64,000 nt of DNA from Chitinophaga agrisoli (GCF_008386695.1 NZ_VUOC01000004.1:1056327-1120326); one strand, 5' to 3'. Shown: positions 1-9,261, counted from the stretch's first letter. Made by a program: numbers and translations. Notes: generated from the letters alone by a model not told the origin.

Positions 1-1
1 C

Positions 2-832
2 CAGGATATTGAGCATAGCGCAGGCAGCGCCTTTGCGCCCAATCCCATCTATTTTGACCCGGAGAACATCCTTAAACTGGCCGTAGAAGGCGGCTGCAAT
101 GCCGTAGCCACCACCTTTGGCCACCTGGCCCTGTTTTCCCGCAACTACGCCCACAGGATCCCTTTTATCGTAAAGATCAATCATAATGAACTGCTCACCT
201 ACCCTAACAAATATGACCAGATCATGTTTGGTACGGTAAAGGATGCATGGAACCTGGGTGCGGCCGCAGTAGGCGCTACCATCTATTTTGGCAGCGAAGA
301 ATCAGACCGCCAGATCACGGAAGTGGCGCGGGCATTTGAAGAGGCCCACAGCCTGGGCATGGCCACTATCCTTTGGTGCTACACCCGTAATAAGGATTTT
401 GTAAAAGATGGCAAGGACTATCACACGGCGGCAGACCTTACCGGCCAGGCTAACCATATAGGCGCAACTATCCAGGCAGACCTGGTGAAGCAGAAGCTGC
501 CTACCCTTAATGGCGGTTTTACGGCCTTAAAGTTTGGTAAATCGCACCCGGCCATGTATGGTCAGCTTAGTACAGATCATCCCATTGATATGTGCCGTTA
601 CCAGGTGCTGAACGGGTATGCCGGCCGTATTGGCCTCATCAACTCCGGCGGCGAGTCCAAAGGGGAAAAAGACCTGACAGAAGCGCTGCGCTCTGCCATC
701 ATCAACAAACGCGCCGGCGGTACTGGTCTTATCCTGGGCCGTAAAGCGTTCCAGCGCCCTTTTAAAGAGGGTGTAGCCCTGTTACAGGCCGTACAGGATG
801 TTTACCTGGATAAGAGCATTACGATCGCTTAA
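2..832 (+). CDS. fbaB: Class I fructose-bisphosphate aldolase (DhnA/FbaB type), 5' end missing
   Basis: The reading frame is open from base 2, so the gene begins upstream of the window; an ATG at 224 is internal, because the upstream codons give family-like sequence ([28 protein letters not shown]). The family cleaves fructose 1,6-bisphosphate to dihydroxyacetone phosphate and glyceraldehyde 3-phosphate through a lysine Schiff base in glycolysis and gluconeogenesis, in the cytoplasm. The visible part is about 276 residues of a barrel that is normally near 350; the C-terminal part carries the phosphate-binding glycine region ([13 protein letters not shown]) and the LGRKAFQRP segment typical of DhnA-type aldolases. 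The N-terminal first strands are outside the window. It stands alone before a strong terminator. The class I DhnA assignment is confident; which lysine forms the Schiff base I cannot fix without an alignment. Confidence 0.9.
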   Translation, partial: QDIEHSAGSAFAPNPIYFDPENILKLAVEGGCNAVATTFGHLALFSRNYAHRIPFIVKINHNELLTYPNKYDQIMFGTVKDAWNLGAAAVGATIYFGSEESDRQITEVARAFEEAHSLGMATILWCYTRNKDFVKDGKDYHTAADLTGQANHIGATIQADLVKQKLPTLNGGFTALKFGKSHPAMYGQLSTDHPIDMCRYQVLNGYAGRIGLINSGGESKGEKDLTEALRSAIINKRAGGTGLILGRKAFQRPFKEGVALLQAVQDVYLDKSITIA

Positions 833-871
833 AGCGCTCTTACACGCAGTACAAATACTTCATTCAAATAC

Positions 872-912
872 ACAGCCCTGCCAGCTAATAGATCTGGCAG
901 GGCTGTTTTGCT
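872..912 (+). terminator. Rho-independent terminator after the aldolase gene
   Basis: A perfect 13-bp stem (872-884 with 894-906) closes a 9-nt loop and is followed by a T-rich run on the plus strand. It lies 39 nt after the aldolase stop and can end plus-strand transcription before the minus-strand gene at 962. Confidence 0.85.
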
Positions 913-961
913 TATAGTATCATTCCTTATGTCAATAAGTTGCCCCCCTTTGCATGAACCG

Positions 962-2080
962 TTATTGCTCCACCAGGGCCAGATAACGCTGGCATTGCGT
1001 TTCAAAGCTAAACTTAGGATCAGTAGCGATACCGGCCGCCTTTTCCCGCAGCAAGGCGGGGTTTGCGGCTAGTTTGTGCAACAATGCCACCAGTTCCGCC
1101 GCCTGGTAAAAGACGGCATGCCGGCGCAGATCCTCCCAGGAGGCAAAGGAATCTTCCATAAGCAACGGTATCCGGTAGCCAAAGGAGAGATTATAAGCCC
1201 CGGAAATACGGGTGGTATGGTATTCTGCAAACTTATCCACCCCCGGGTGTAAAAGCGGCAATATAGCGTCTGCCTGCCGCAGCCAGGCGTCAAATACCGG
1301 CTGTGGTACCAGCCCGGGCGCAAAAGTCACCAATTGATCCTGGAAGGGCAGCCTACCCAGCTGCATGGCCAGGTTGGAGTGCCTGAGCGTGGCTTGCTCC
1401 GGGTCATACCCGCCCAGGAAGATCAGCTTCATATTAGCAGGCAGCCCTTGTTTTTCAAGCTGATCCAGCAGCGCGGGATAGTCCCGGCGGCCCAGTTCAA
1501 TACTGCCGGGTATGCATACCCAGCACTCGCCGGGCGCTTTTGGCGCTGGCCCCTCTCCTGCCGGTAAAGGCCCGGGCTGAGGGAAGAACGCGGGGTAAAA
1601 GCTGCGCACCGTTGCGCCTTTGGGCGGATGGATATGGGGCAGCTGGGCATCATTCAGCACAAAGAACTTTTTCATTTTCAGGCCGGTGAGCTTACGCAGG
1701 GTAAAACCCTTATTGAGCTTACGGGCATTGTGCACCAGGCCGGTAAGGCTTATTTTCCGGAACAGCAGCCCCAGGGCCAGCTCCCGGATGCCAGTGGCCT
1801 CTGTGGTGTTGATCACGGCCCGCTGTATCCCATGCTGACGCAGGTATGTTTTGATAGCGCGCACGGCCCGCATGCGGCTTTTAGAGGAGGCGTCTATATC
1901 ATGCAGCTGATGGCCGGTTATCCCTTCCATCCGCTCCAGCAGCGGCCATAGGTGGCGGTTACAGATCACATGCACCTCATATTGCGCATGATGCAGGAAG
2001 CTGATCTGCGCATACAGGCATTCCGCATGCGATCCGCCCAGCTCTATGAGGGCCGCTTTCTTTTTGATAGTGGTGTTCAT
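962..2080 (-). CDS. GT-B-fold glycosyltransferase-like protein
   Basis: A 372-residue protein when read from the ATG at 2080; an upstream in-frame TTG at 2092 adds only four residues and is less likely. The N-terminal half looks like a Rossmann-type domain (AALIELGGSHAECL, then alternating strands and helices to LTGLVHNARKL), and the C-terminal half has a second domain with a strand after WVCIPGSIELGRRDY, LIFLGGYDPE, and a region ADAILPLL in the place where GT-B enzymes bind the nucleotide sugar. It has no signal peptide or membrane segment. This is consistent with a cytoplasmic GT4/GT1-like glycosyltransferase, but the usual E-x7-E motif is not clear, so donor and acceptor cannot be named. 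It is transcribed away from the nucleoside transporter and is not in an obvious operon. Confidence 0.6.
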   Translation of the reverse strand: MNTTIKKKAALIELGGSHAECLYAQISFLHHAQYEVHVICNRHLWPLLERMEGITGHQLHDIDASSKSRMRAVRAIKTYLRQHGIQRAVINTTEATGIRELALGLLFRKISLTGLVHNARKLNKGFTLRKLTGLKMKKFFVLNDAQLPHIHPPKGATVRSFYPAFFPQPGPLPAGEGPAPKAPGECWVCIPGSIELGRRDYPALLDQLEKQGLPANMKLIFLGGYDPEQATLRHSNLAMQLGRLPFQDQLVTFAPGLVPQPVFDAWLRQADAILPLLHPGVDKFAEYHTTRISGAYNLSFGYRIPLLMEDSFASWEDLRRHAVFYQAAELVALLHKLAANPALLREKAAGIATDPKFSFETQCQRYLALVEQ

Positions 2081-2184
2081 AGCAGGCAGCAAAGGTGGAG
2101 AAAATAATGTAAAAACTTTGTTTGTAGCAACAAGTAAACGTATTTTCCGTTTTATTTGCTCCTTATTTGAATAACTCTATCTGA

Positions 2185-3822
2185 ATGATGTCTTTTCACT
2201 GGTATAACCTCCTGCGCGGCGGTATAGGCATGCTCTTCCTGGTGGCGGTATGTTTCCTGCTCAGCACCAACCGCAGGGCGGTAGACTGGAAGCTGGTAGG
2301 CATGGGCGTTTTTGCCCAGCTGATGTTCGCCATGGGCGTGCTTAATACCCGTATCGGCGATCAGCCGGTATTCTGGCTGGCTTTCGGCGTTATTATCCTT
2401 TACACGATCTATAACCGGTTAAAGAACATCCGGCAAAAGCCCCTGGAGGCAGATGCTCCGGGCATAGCCCTGGGTTTGGGCGTAGTGCTGGTGTTTTTCT
2501 TTGGCGTGATCCGCTGCACGCAATTCACCCTGCCAAATCTTTCTATAACCCTTAGCCTGGGCCTTATCTGGCTGCTCATCTGGTTATTGTACAAACGCGG
2601 TAAGATAGAGATCATTAAATGGTGTATCCTTACGGTTTGCCTGCTGCTAACGGTATCCGTATACACGAAATTATGTCCGCCGGATATCTTTAAGATCATC
2701 CTGGAAAAGGTATCCGCTTCTTTTGTAGACCTGATCAACCTGAGCCACAAAGGCACAGAGTTCATCTTTGGCAACCTGGCAGACGCCAGCGGTAGCTGGG
2801 CCTATATCTTTGCTGTACAGGTATTGCCGAATATCATCTTCTTTGCAGCTCTGTCCTCCATCCTTTATTACCTGGGCGTGCTGCAAAAGGTCGTATATGT
2901 ATTTGCGTACCTGCTTAATAAGCTCAAGATCTCCGGTGCGGAAAGCCTTTCCACCGCAGCCAATATATTCCTGGGACAAACAGAGGCCCCACTGATGATA
3001 CGCCCTTACCTGGAAGCCATGAACCGTTCAGAGATCCTCTGTATCATGGTGGGCGGTATGGCCAATACGGCCGGCAGCGTGCTGGCGGCCTATGTAGGTA
3101 TGCTGGGCGGTACAGACCCGGTACAGCAGAACTTTTTTGCGTTGCACATGCTGAGCCAGTCCATCATGAGCGCGCCGGCCGCCATTGTGGTATCTAAATT
3201 ATTATTCCCGCAAACCAATAATGAACAGGTATCCAAGGAGTTGAAGATACCCAAGGAAAAACTGGGCGATAATTTCCTGGACGCTTTATCCCTGGGCACT
3301 ACAGATGGTCTTAAGCTGGCCGTGAACGTAGGCGCTATGCTGCTGGTATTCACCGCCATGATGTATGTAGCCAATGCCCTGATGGGATGGATAGGCAATA
3401 TTACCGGTATTAACGGCCAGATAGCCACGCTGACCAGCGGCCGTTACCAGGAGCTATCGTTGCAGATGATACTGGGGTATGTATTTTCGCCGGTGGCCTG
3501 GCTGATCGGCGTGGCCCAGCAGGATATCATCTACATAGGGCAGCTCCTGGGGGAAAAGACCATCCTCAACGAATTCCTGGCCTATCAGACGCTGGGCAGC
3601 ATGAAGGCGGCCAATGTGATCCAGGACCCTAAGTCCATCCTCATTGCCACCTATGCCCTTTCCGGTTTTGCCAACTTTGCTTCCATTGGTATACAGATTG
3701 GCGGTATCAGTCAGCTGGCGCCCAACCAACGCAGGAACCTGACGGAACTGGGCGTAAAATCGCTTATTGGGGGTACTATCGCCTGTTTAATGTGCGCCTG
3801 CATTGCGGGAGCGCTGATATAA
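2185..3822 (+). CDS. nupC: CNT/NupC-family concentrative nucleoside transporter
   Basis: Inner-membrane symporter that takes up nucleosides with Na+ or H+. The family signature GQTEAPL lies at residues 264-270; Q265, T266 and E267 correspond to the substrate-binding QTE of characterised CNT proteins. The C-terminal domain is complete up to GGTIACLMCACIAGALI. The N-terminus is canonical (LLSTNRRAVDWK), but between about residues 60 and 165 there is an extra stretch with roughly three hydrophobic segments, making the protein 545 residues against about 400 in E. coli NupC. The start is the first of two adjacent ATG codons (2185 and 2188); the choice is arbitrary. The gene is divergent from the glycosyltransferase gene across 104 bp and is followed by a nested inverted repeat. 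Confidence 0.9.
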   Translation: MMSFHWYNLLRGGIGMLFLVAVCFLLSTNRRAVDWKLVGMGVFAQLMFAMGVLNTRIGDQPVFWLAFGVIILYTIYNRLKNIRQKPLEADAPGIALGLGVVLVFFFGVIRCTQFTLPNLSITLSLGLIWLLIWLLYKRGKIEIIKWCILTVCLLLTVSVYTKLCPPDIFKIILEKVSASFVDLINLSHKGTEFIFGNLADASGSWAYIFAVQVLPNIIFFAALSSILYYLGVLQKVVYVFAYLLNKLKISGAESLSTAANIFLGQTEAPLMIRPYLEAMNRSEILCIMVGGMANTAGSVLAAYVGMLGGTDPVQQNFFALHMLSQSIMSAPAAIVVSKLLFPQTNNEQVSKELKIPKEKLGDNFLDALSLGTTDGLKLAVNVGAMLLVFTAMMYVANALMGWIGNITGINGQIATLTSGRYQELSLQMILGYVFSPVAWLIGVAQQDIIYIGQLLGEKTILNEFLAYQTLGSMKAANVIQDPKSILIATYALSGFANFASIGIQIGGISQLAPNQRRNLTELGVKSLIGGTIACLMCACIAGALI

Positions 3823-3837
3823 TAGCTATTAGCTTTT

Positions 3838-3899
3838 AGCGTTTAGTTGTTAGCGAAGCAGGCGGAAGTACAAGATGACCGCCTCAGACGCTAAACGCT
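3838..3899. repeat. Nested inverted repeat between the nucleoside transporter and the protease
   Basis: The outer arms agcgtttag (3838-3846) and ctaaacgct (3891-3899) enclose inner arms aggcgg (3860-3865) and ccgcct (3879-3884). Upstream of the left arm TTAGC-type words are repeated (3829-3855). No T-tract follows, so it is not a classic terminator. The same TTAGC words recur in the gap at 28.7 kb, which suggests a dispersed intergenic repeat. Confidence 0.5.
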
Positions 3900-3937
3900 G
3901 ACAGTTGATTCCTCTACCATAAAAAAAACAGAAACTA

Positions 3938-6109
3938 TTGCGCACCTTCATCCTGGCCATCCTATGCTTATGGTTTACCCAACCTTTGCTGGCGCAACGT
4001 TCCTGCGCCACGGAAGATGCTATACGCTATAAGATCAAACAAAGCCCTTATTTACAACAACAGCGCGATGCTTTAGAACAGCGTCTGATCTCCGGCGTGC
4101 TGCAGAAAAGATTGCTGAGAGGCGCCGTGGAGCCTACCGTTACCATTCCCGTAGTCGTACATATCGTATTATCTGACCCGAATGTGGTAACAGATGCGCA
4201 GGTATACTCGCAGTTGGCTGTACTGAACGGGGACTATACCGGTGATAACCCGGATACCAGCGCGGTACCCGCCGTATGGAAACCGCTGATCGGCAATTCC
4301 GGCATCAAGTTCTGCCTGGCCCAGCGCACGCCGGATGGCGATCCCACCACAGGCATTGTGCGGGTACGCAGCAATCATATCCCTTTTGACGGCTTCAATG
4401 CTGCATATGAAGCTAAATACAATGCCACCGGCGGATCTGACGCATGGGATGCCAGCAGATACCTGAATATATGGGTGTGTAACCTCTCCAACGGCTACCT
4501 GGGCGTGGCCACCATGCCAGACAATACCTTCCCTGCCGCAGAGCAGGGCGTGGTGATCCTGTATACCGCTTTTGGCACCACCGGCACTGCAGCGGGCGCC
4601 TATAACGGCGGCCGTACCGTTACCCACGAAGTAGGCCACTACTTTGGCCTGCGCCATATCTGGGGCGATGACGACGGCGCAACCGGCGGCAGCCCGCGCT
4701 GTACCGCCGCTGATGGTATTACCGGCAGTGACGGTATTGGTGATACCCCGGACCAGGGCGCCCGTACCTACGGCTGCCCATCCTTTCCGCAGCTGGATGG
4801 CTGCTCAAAGACCTTTCCCGGCTTTATGTTCATGAACTATATGGACTATACGGACGATGCCTGTATGCACCTCTTTACCACAGAACAGGCAGACCGTATG
4901 CGGTTTGTATTAGACAATATACGCTCCAGCCTGTTGAGCTCCGATGGCTGCGTGCCGGTAAACCTGCTGTCCAATGACGCCAGCGTGGCGGAGATCAACG
5001 CCCCCCTGGGCCAACTTTGCAGCACGGGCTTTACACCGGTAGTGATGCTCAAAAATAAAGGCGCGCAGCCCCTGCAAACCGTGCAGATCACCTACCAGGT
5101 GGATGGCGGCGCCACACAGACCTTTAACTGGAGCGGCCATCTCACCAGCCTGCAGCAAACCAGCGTTTCCCTGCCGGCAGGCGCCACCGGCCCCGGCGAA
5201 CACCTGCTGACCGCCTGGACCAATCTTCCCAATGGGGTGACAGATGACGCACCAGAGAACGACACCGCTACCAGCAGCTTCCGCTATTTTACACCTGCTA
5301 CCCTGCCATTTACAGAAGGTTTTGAAAACACGGTCTTCCCCCCGCCCAATGGCTGGGACCAGTGGAACCCGGATGGCAGCTTTACCTGGGAGCTTACCCG
5401 CGATGCCGCCCGCTCCGGCAGCCAATCTGTTGTGATGCGTAACCTGGGATATAATATCAACGGAGCTATTGACGACCTTATCTCCCCGGAGATCAATGTA
5501 CAGGGCTATGATTCCGTATTCCTGTTCTTTGATGTAGCAGCGGCCACACAATCCAATGTATCAGACGCAGGCAATCCTTGGGATACATTGCAGATCCTGG
5601 CAACTACGGACTGTGGCTTTACACTGAACCAGCTATACAGTAAATGGGGACCAACCCTGGTAACCGTTGACACGCCTGTTCTCAACGAATTTATACCTAA
5701 GCCCTCCCAATGGCGGCGCGATTCCGTGAACCTCACCCGCTTTATCCCCTCCGGAAGGGTGCGGCTGATATTCCGTAACATCTCTAACTACGAGAACAAT
5801 ATTTACCTGGATAATATTAACATCGTCACGAAGAAAACATACCCGGCATTGTTAGAACGGGGCTTTATGGTAACGCCTAACCCTACTAACAGCCTGGTAC
5901 TGATCACTTTCCTGCAACCGCCGGCAGACCTGGAAGCACTGGCGCTGTATAATACAGCCGGCCAGCTGCTGCAATGGAAAAAGGCCGCGGCCATAGATAG
6001 TAACAACCGTTTCAGCTTCGATTTGGTAAATGAGCCAAATGGTGTTTATTTTGTAAAGTTAATTTACAAGAACAGGAGCAAGACCGTTAAAATACTTAAA
6101 GTTCGATGA
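3938..6109 (+). CDS. Secreted M43 (pappalysin/cytophagalysin-like) zinc metalloprotease with T9SS sorting domain
   Basis: The protein has 723 residues and probably starts at TTG 3938, which places a good signal peptide at the N-terminus (about residues 1-19, ending LLAQ). The catalytic domain has the zinc motif HExxHxxGxxH at residues 230-240 (ligands H230, H234 and H240, base E231) and a Met-turn NYMDY with M302, as in the M43 family of metzincins. Residues about 345-450 look like a CARDB-type beta domain, about 455-645 like a MAM or choice-of-anchor jelly roll (FTEGFEN), and the last about 75 residues are a type A T9SS C-terminal sorting domain (NPT...LYNTAGQLL...NGVYFVKL...KILKVR). It is expected to cross the outer membrane through the type IX system, after which the sorting domain is removed. 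Substrate unknown. Its stop overlaps the mqnE start by 4 bp (ATGA). Confidence 0.9.
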   Translation: MRTFILAILCLWFTQPLLAQRSCATEDAIRYKIKQSPYLQQQRDALEQRLISGVLQKRLLRGAVEPTVTIPVVVHIVLSDPNVVTDAQVYSQLAVLNGDYTGDNPDTSAVPAVWKPLIGNSGIKFCLAQRTPDGDPTTGIVRVRSNHIPFDGFNAAYEAKYNATGGSDAWDASRYLNIWVCNLSNGYLGVATMPDNTFPAAEQGVVILYTAFGTTGTAAGAYNGGRTVTHEVGHYFGLRHIWGDDDGATGGSPRCTAADGITGSDGIGDTPDQGARTYGCPSFPQLDGCSKTFPGFMFMNYMDYTDDACMHLFTTEQADRMRFVLDNIRSSLLSSDGCVPVNLLSNDASVAEINAPLGQLCSTGFTPVVMLKNKGAQPLQTVQITYQVDGGATQTFNWSGHLTSLQQTSVSLPAGATGPGEHLLTAWTNLPNGVTDDAPENDTATSSFRYFTPATLPFTEGFENTVFPPPNGWDQWNPDGSFTWELTRDAARSGSQSVVMRNLGYNINGAIDDLISPEINVQGYDSVFLFFDVAAATQSNVSDAGNPWDTLQILATTDCGFTLNQLYSKWGPTLVTVDTPVLNEFIPKPSQWRRDSVNLTRFIPSGRVRLIFRNISNYENNIYLDNINIVTKKTYPALLERGFMVTPNPTNSLVLITFLQPPADLEALALYNTAGQLLQWKKAAAIDSNNRFSFDLVNEPNGVYFVKLIYKNRSKTVKILKVR

Positions 6110-7293
6110 CGATGAGAAGAACCGATTATCCTGCTGTGGATTCCTTGCTGCAGCAACCTAACCTGGATGCCACGCTTAAACAGATTGGAGGAAAAGTAAT
6201 TGCACAACAGCGCCTTACGCCCGAAGAGGGATTGATCTTATTCGAAAAAGGAGAGCTGGGTTTCCTGGGCGCCCTCGCCAACCATGTAAGAGAAAGGCTC
6301 CATGGCCATAAGACCTACTTCAACCGTAATTTCCATATAGAACCTACCAATGTTTGCGTATTTGCCTGCAAGTTCTGCGCCTACTCCCGTTTATACAAAA
6401 ACCGTGAGGAAGGCTGGGAGCTCAGCACAGAAGAGATGCTGGACATTGTGAAAAAGTATGATGGCCAACCGGTAACAGAAGTGCATATCGTAGGCGGCGT
6501 GCATCCCAAAATGAATATGGAGTTCTTTATGGACCTGATGCGTAAGATCAGGGCGCACCGTCCGGACCTGCATATTAAAGGTTTTACCGCGGTAGAGCTG
6601 GACTACATGTTCCGCAAAGCCAAAGTAAGCGTACAGGAAGGCATGAAGCTCATGAACGAAGCCGGTCTGCAATCCATGCCCGGCGGCGGCGCAGAGATCT
6701 TTCACCCGGATATCCGCGCGCAGATCTGTCATGATAAAGTAGACGCTGATGGCTGGCTGGAGATCCACAAAACAGCCCATGAGCTGGGCATGGTGACCAA
6801 CGCCACCATGTTATACGGCCATGTGGAGCAATACCATCACCGTATTGACCATATGGAGCGTCTGCGCCAGCTGCAGGATCAGACCCATGGTTTTAACACC
6901 TTTATTCCGCTGAAATTCCGCAATAAGGATAACGAAATGTCAAATATACCGGAGACTTCCATTGTGGAAGACCTGCGTTTATATGCCATTTCCCGCCTGT
7001 ATATGGATAATTTCCCGCACCTGAAGGCCTACTGGCCTATGTTGGGCAGGAACACCGCCCAGCTGACCCTGGCCTTTGGCGTAAATGACCTGGACGGCAC
7101 TATTGACGATACTACGAAGATCTATTCTATGGCCGGCGCAGAGGAGCAACGTCCTTCGCTGAGCACCGCCCAGCTGGCCATGCTTATCAAACAAGCCGGC
7201 AGAAGGCCTGTAGAGCGTGATACGGTTTATAACGAGATCAAAGATTACACGGATGAAGTGTTTACGGACGAAGAGCTCGTAGGCGCTAAATGA
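6106..7293 (+). CDS. mqnE: Aminodeoxyfutalosine synthase MqnE (radical SAM)
   Basis: Cytoplasmic radical SAM enzyme of the futalosine route to menaquinone: it joins the enolpyruvyl-benzoate precursor made by MqnA with S-adenosylmethionine to give aminodeoxyfutalosine. The [4Fe-4S]-binding motif CxxxCxxC is at C84, C88 and C91, preceded by the family sequence HIEPTNVC. The later motifs GGGAEIF (about residue 185), TNATMLYGHVE and FIPLKFRN distinguish MqnE from the related cyclase MqnC, which has a longer FIPW-type sequence. Length 395 is close to the family norm. The ATG at 6106 overlaps the previous stop codon; a second ATG two codons downstream (6112) is an equally possible start. It is the last gene before a bidirectional terminator. 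The other mqn genes are not in the window. Confidence 0.92.
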   Translation: MTMRRTDYPAVDSLLQQPNLDATLKQIGGKVIAQQRLTPEEGLILFEKGELGFLGALANHVRERLHGHKTYFNRNFHIEPTNVCVFACKFCAYSRLYKNREEGWELSTEEMLDIVKKYDGQPVTEVHIVGGVHPKMNMEFFMDLMRKIRAHRPDLHIKGFTAVELDYMFRKAKVSVQEGMKLMNEAGLQSMPGGGAEIFHPDIRAQICHDKVDADGWLEIHKTAHELGMVTNATMLYGHVEQYHHRIDHMERLRQLQDQTHGFNTFIPLKFRNKDNEMSNIPETSIVEDLRLYAISRLYMDNFPHLKAYWPMLGRNTAQLTLAFGVNDLDGTIDDTTKIYSMAGAEEQRPSLSTAQLAMLIKQAGRRPVERDTVYNEIKDYTDEVFTDEELVGAK

Positions 7294-7311
7294 TCAACAT
7301 AACTCTTTACG

Positions 7312-7348
7312 AATAAAGGCAGCGGTATTACTCCGCTGCCTTTATTTT
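7312..7348. terminator. Bidirectional terminator between mqnE and the Gfo/Idh oxidoreductase
   Basis: A perfect 14-bp stem (7312-7325 with 7333-7346) with a 7-nt loop lies between the convergent stops at 7293 and 7364. Because the stem begins and ends with A/T bases, T-rich sequence follows it on the plus strand and partly on the minus strand. Confidence 0.85.
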
Positions 7349-7363
7349 ATAGGTTAGTTCCTG

Positions 7364-8653
7364 TTACACCGGGTATTCCCATTCTCCCCTATACTTCCTC
7401 TGCAGCAGCCCATTTGCTTCCTCATCATTTTTGATCAGCTGTTTCTCTCCATCCCATTCAATACTACGGCCCAGCTTATGGGATACCATCCCTAAAAGGC
7501 TCATATTGGTAGAGCGCTGGCCAACGGCAATTTCGCATACCGGCTGGGTACCATTGGTAACGGCTTCTATAAAATTCGCCCACAGCTCCGGAATGTTCTG
7601 CTCATCCGGTTTATGCAGTTTGGGGCCTTCGTGTATAATGGATTTGTTCTTATCTGATGGATAGAAGGTCCAGCCATCCAGCCAGCCCATATGGAAAGTA
7701 CCTTCCGTGCCATAGAAATAGCAGCCTACATTGCTTTTCTCCGCTTCATTGCCGCCATATAGCCGGTGTTCCCAGGAAGCGGTAAAGGATTCAAACTCAA
7801 AGACCACGTTTTGCGTATCCGGCGCATCTGTATTGTCTTTTTTGATAAAACGGTTTGCGGAAGAAAAGATCCGGCGGGGATACTGTTCTTCCGTCCACCA
7901 CAGGATCTGGTCCATCCAGTGTATGCCCCAGTCGCCCAGCTGGCCGTTGGCATAATCCAGGTATTGCCGGAATCCTTTAGGGTGGATGGTAGGGTTATAA
8001 GGGCGCATAGGCGCCGGCCCGCACCACATGTCCCAGTTCAGGCCCTGCGGAGGCGCTTCATCCGGTACCAGTTTGCCTTCGTTCCCACCGTAATGCACAA
8101 AGGCCCTTACGCTGCCTATTTTGCCCGCTTTGCCGGATTTAAGGAATTCCATACCGGAAATATTATGGGGTGATACCCGGCGGTGCGTACCTACCTGTAC
8201 CACGCGGTTATATTTACGCGCCGCCTTTACCATGGCTTTGCCTTCGTTGATGGTATGGCAGATGGGCTTTTCCACGTACACATGGGCGCCCTGCTGCATA
8301 GCTGCAATGGCAATAAGCGGATGCCAGTGATCCGGCGTGGCCACGATCACGATCTCCGGTTTCTCTTTCTGCAGCAGCTCACGGTAATCCCTGTACGTCT
8401 TAGGCCGGTCAGCGGTGAGGGTATTGATCACGGTCTGGGCTGCGGCGGCCTGCCGCTCGTCAACATCGCAAATGGCGATCAGTTTGCAGCCCCCGTGCGC
8501 CAGGGCGCTGCGCAATATGTTCATGCCCCACCAGCCGGAGCCTATCAGCGCCAGCTTGTAAGCCGCCGTACGTTGTAATGATGGTAACAAGGGTAGTGCG
8601 GAATATGCCACTCCCGCCTGGGCTGTTGTTTTGAGGAATTCTCTGCGATGCAT
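7364..8653 (-). CDS. Gfo/Idh/MocA-family oxidoreductase with Tat-like signal
   Basis: NAD(P)-dependent sugar-dehydrogenase-fold protein of 429 residues. The N-terminus has RREFLK followed by a short hydrophobic stretch, as in the many twin-arginine exported Gfo/Idh proteins of Bacteroidota, so a periplasmic place is likely. The Rossmann nucleotide-binding motif GSGWWGMN is at about residues 37-44, an acidic residue ends the second strand (CDVDER), and the EKPICHT motif with its conserved lysine follows at about residue 128. The C-terminal domain (about 170-400) has the MDQILWWTEEQYP region characteristic of the secreted oxidoreductase subgroup. The substrate is probably a sugar or cyclitol derivative; it cannot be read from the sequence. 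Single gene, divergent from the DUF192 lipoprotein gene. Confidence 0.85.
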   Translation of the reverse strand: MHRREFLKTTAQAGVAYSALPLLPSLQRTAAYKLALIGSGWWGMNILRSALAHGGCKLIAICDVDERQAAAAQTVINTLTADRPKTYRDYRELLQKEKPEIVIVATPDHWHPLIAIAAMQQGAHVYVEKPICHTINEGKAMVKAARKYNRVVQVGTHRRVSPHNISGMEFLKSGKAGKIGSVRAFVHYGGNEGKLVPDEAPPQGLNWDMWCGPAPMRPYNPTIHPKGFRQYLDYANGQLGDWGIHWMDQILWWTEEQYPRRIFSSANRFIKKDNTDAPDTQNVVFEFESFTASWEHRLYGGNEAEKSNVGCYFYGTEGTFHMGWLDGWTFYPSDKNKSIIHEGPKLHKPDEQNIPELWANFIEAVTNGTQPVCEIAVGQRSTNMSLLGMVSHKLGRSIEWDGEKQLIKNDEEANGLLQRKYRGEWEYPV

Positions 8654-8706
8654 AAGTGGAATTTTAGAACCGCCTCAAAATAAAAAACTTTCCTAACTTC
8701 AGTGTC

Positions 8707-9261
8707 ATGAGACCTGTAAAAATGCTGATCACTACTTCCAAATGGTTCTTTAACATGGCTTTTGTCCTGTATATTGCCGGCTGCGGTAATCGTACAGGTA
8801 ACACGTCCACCACTACGGCCTCCGATACGGCCGCCTCCGCTACCACCGCCCCTGCGGTTGACAATGGCCCCCAATTCAAAAAAGAAGGGGAATTGTACTT
8901 TATTGGCAAGGCAAAAAATGATACCCTGCGCAAGATAGATATTGAGCTGGCGGAAACAGACGACGAACGCGCCACGGGCCTCATGAACCGCAAGTCCATG
9001 ACCGATGACCAGGGTATGTTATTCATATTCTCCCAGGCAGAGGAGCAGTCTTTCTGGATGAAGGATACCTATATCTCACTGGACATCCTTTATGTGGATG
9101 ATAAACAGGAGATCGTATCCTTCCGCAAATATGCCACTCCCCTTTCTGAAGAAAGCCTGTCTTCTTTTAAGAAAGCTATGTATGTGGTAGAAGTAAATGC
9201 CGGCTTTTGCGATAAATACCATGTAAACGTGGGCGACAAGATCGCCTATACGAAGCTGTAA
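8707..9261 (+). CDS. DUF192 domain lipoprotein
   Basis: A 184-residue protein with a lipoprotein signal peptide: hydrophobic residues 14-24 end in IAGC, so C26 would be lipidated and the protein held in the inner or outer membrane, followed by a Ser/Thr/Ala-rich linker to about residue 55. The rest is a complete DUF192 domain: ELAETDDERATGLMNRKSM, FWMKDTYISLDILYVD and the C-terminal VVEVNAGFCDKYHVNVGDKI. The role of DUF192 is not established in general. The gene stands alone, divergent from the preceding oxidoreductase across 53 bp, and ends in a strong terminator. Confidence 0.9.
   Translation: MRPVKMLITTSKWFFNMAFVLYIAGCGNRTGNTSTTTASDTAASATTAPAVDNGPQFKKEGELYFIGKAKNDTLRKIDIELAETDDERATGLMNRKSMTDDQGMLFIFSQAEEQSFWMKDTYISLDILYVDDKQEIVSFRKYATPLSEESLSSFKKAMYVVEVNAGFCDKYHVNVGDKIAYTKL

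Noticed and set aside
872-906. Aldolase hairpin considered as a mobile-element end
   Set aside because: Short loop and following T-rich run identify it as an ordinary terminator.
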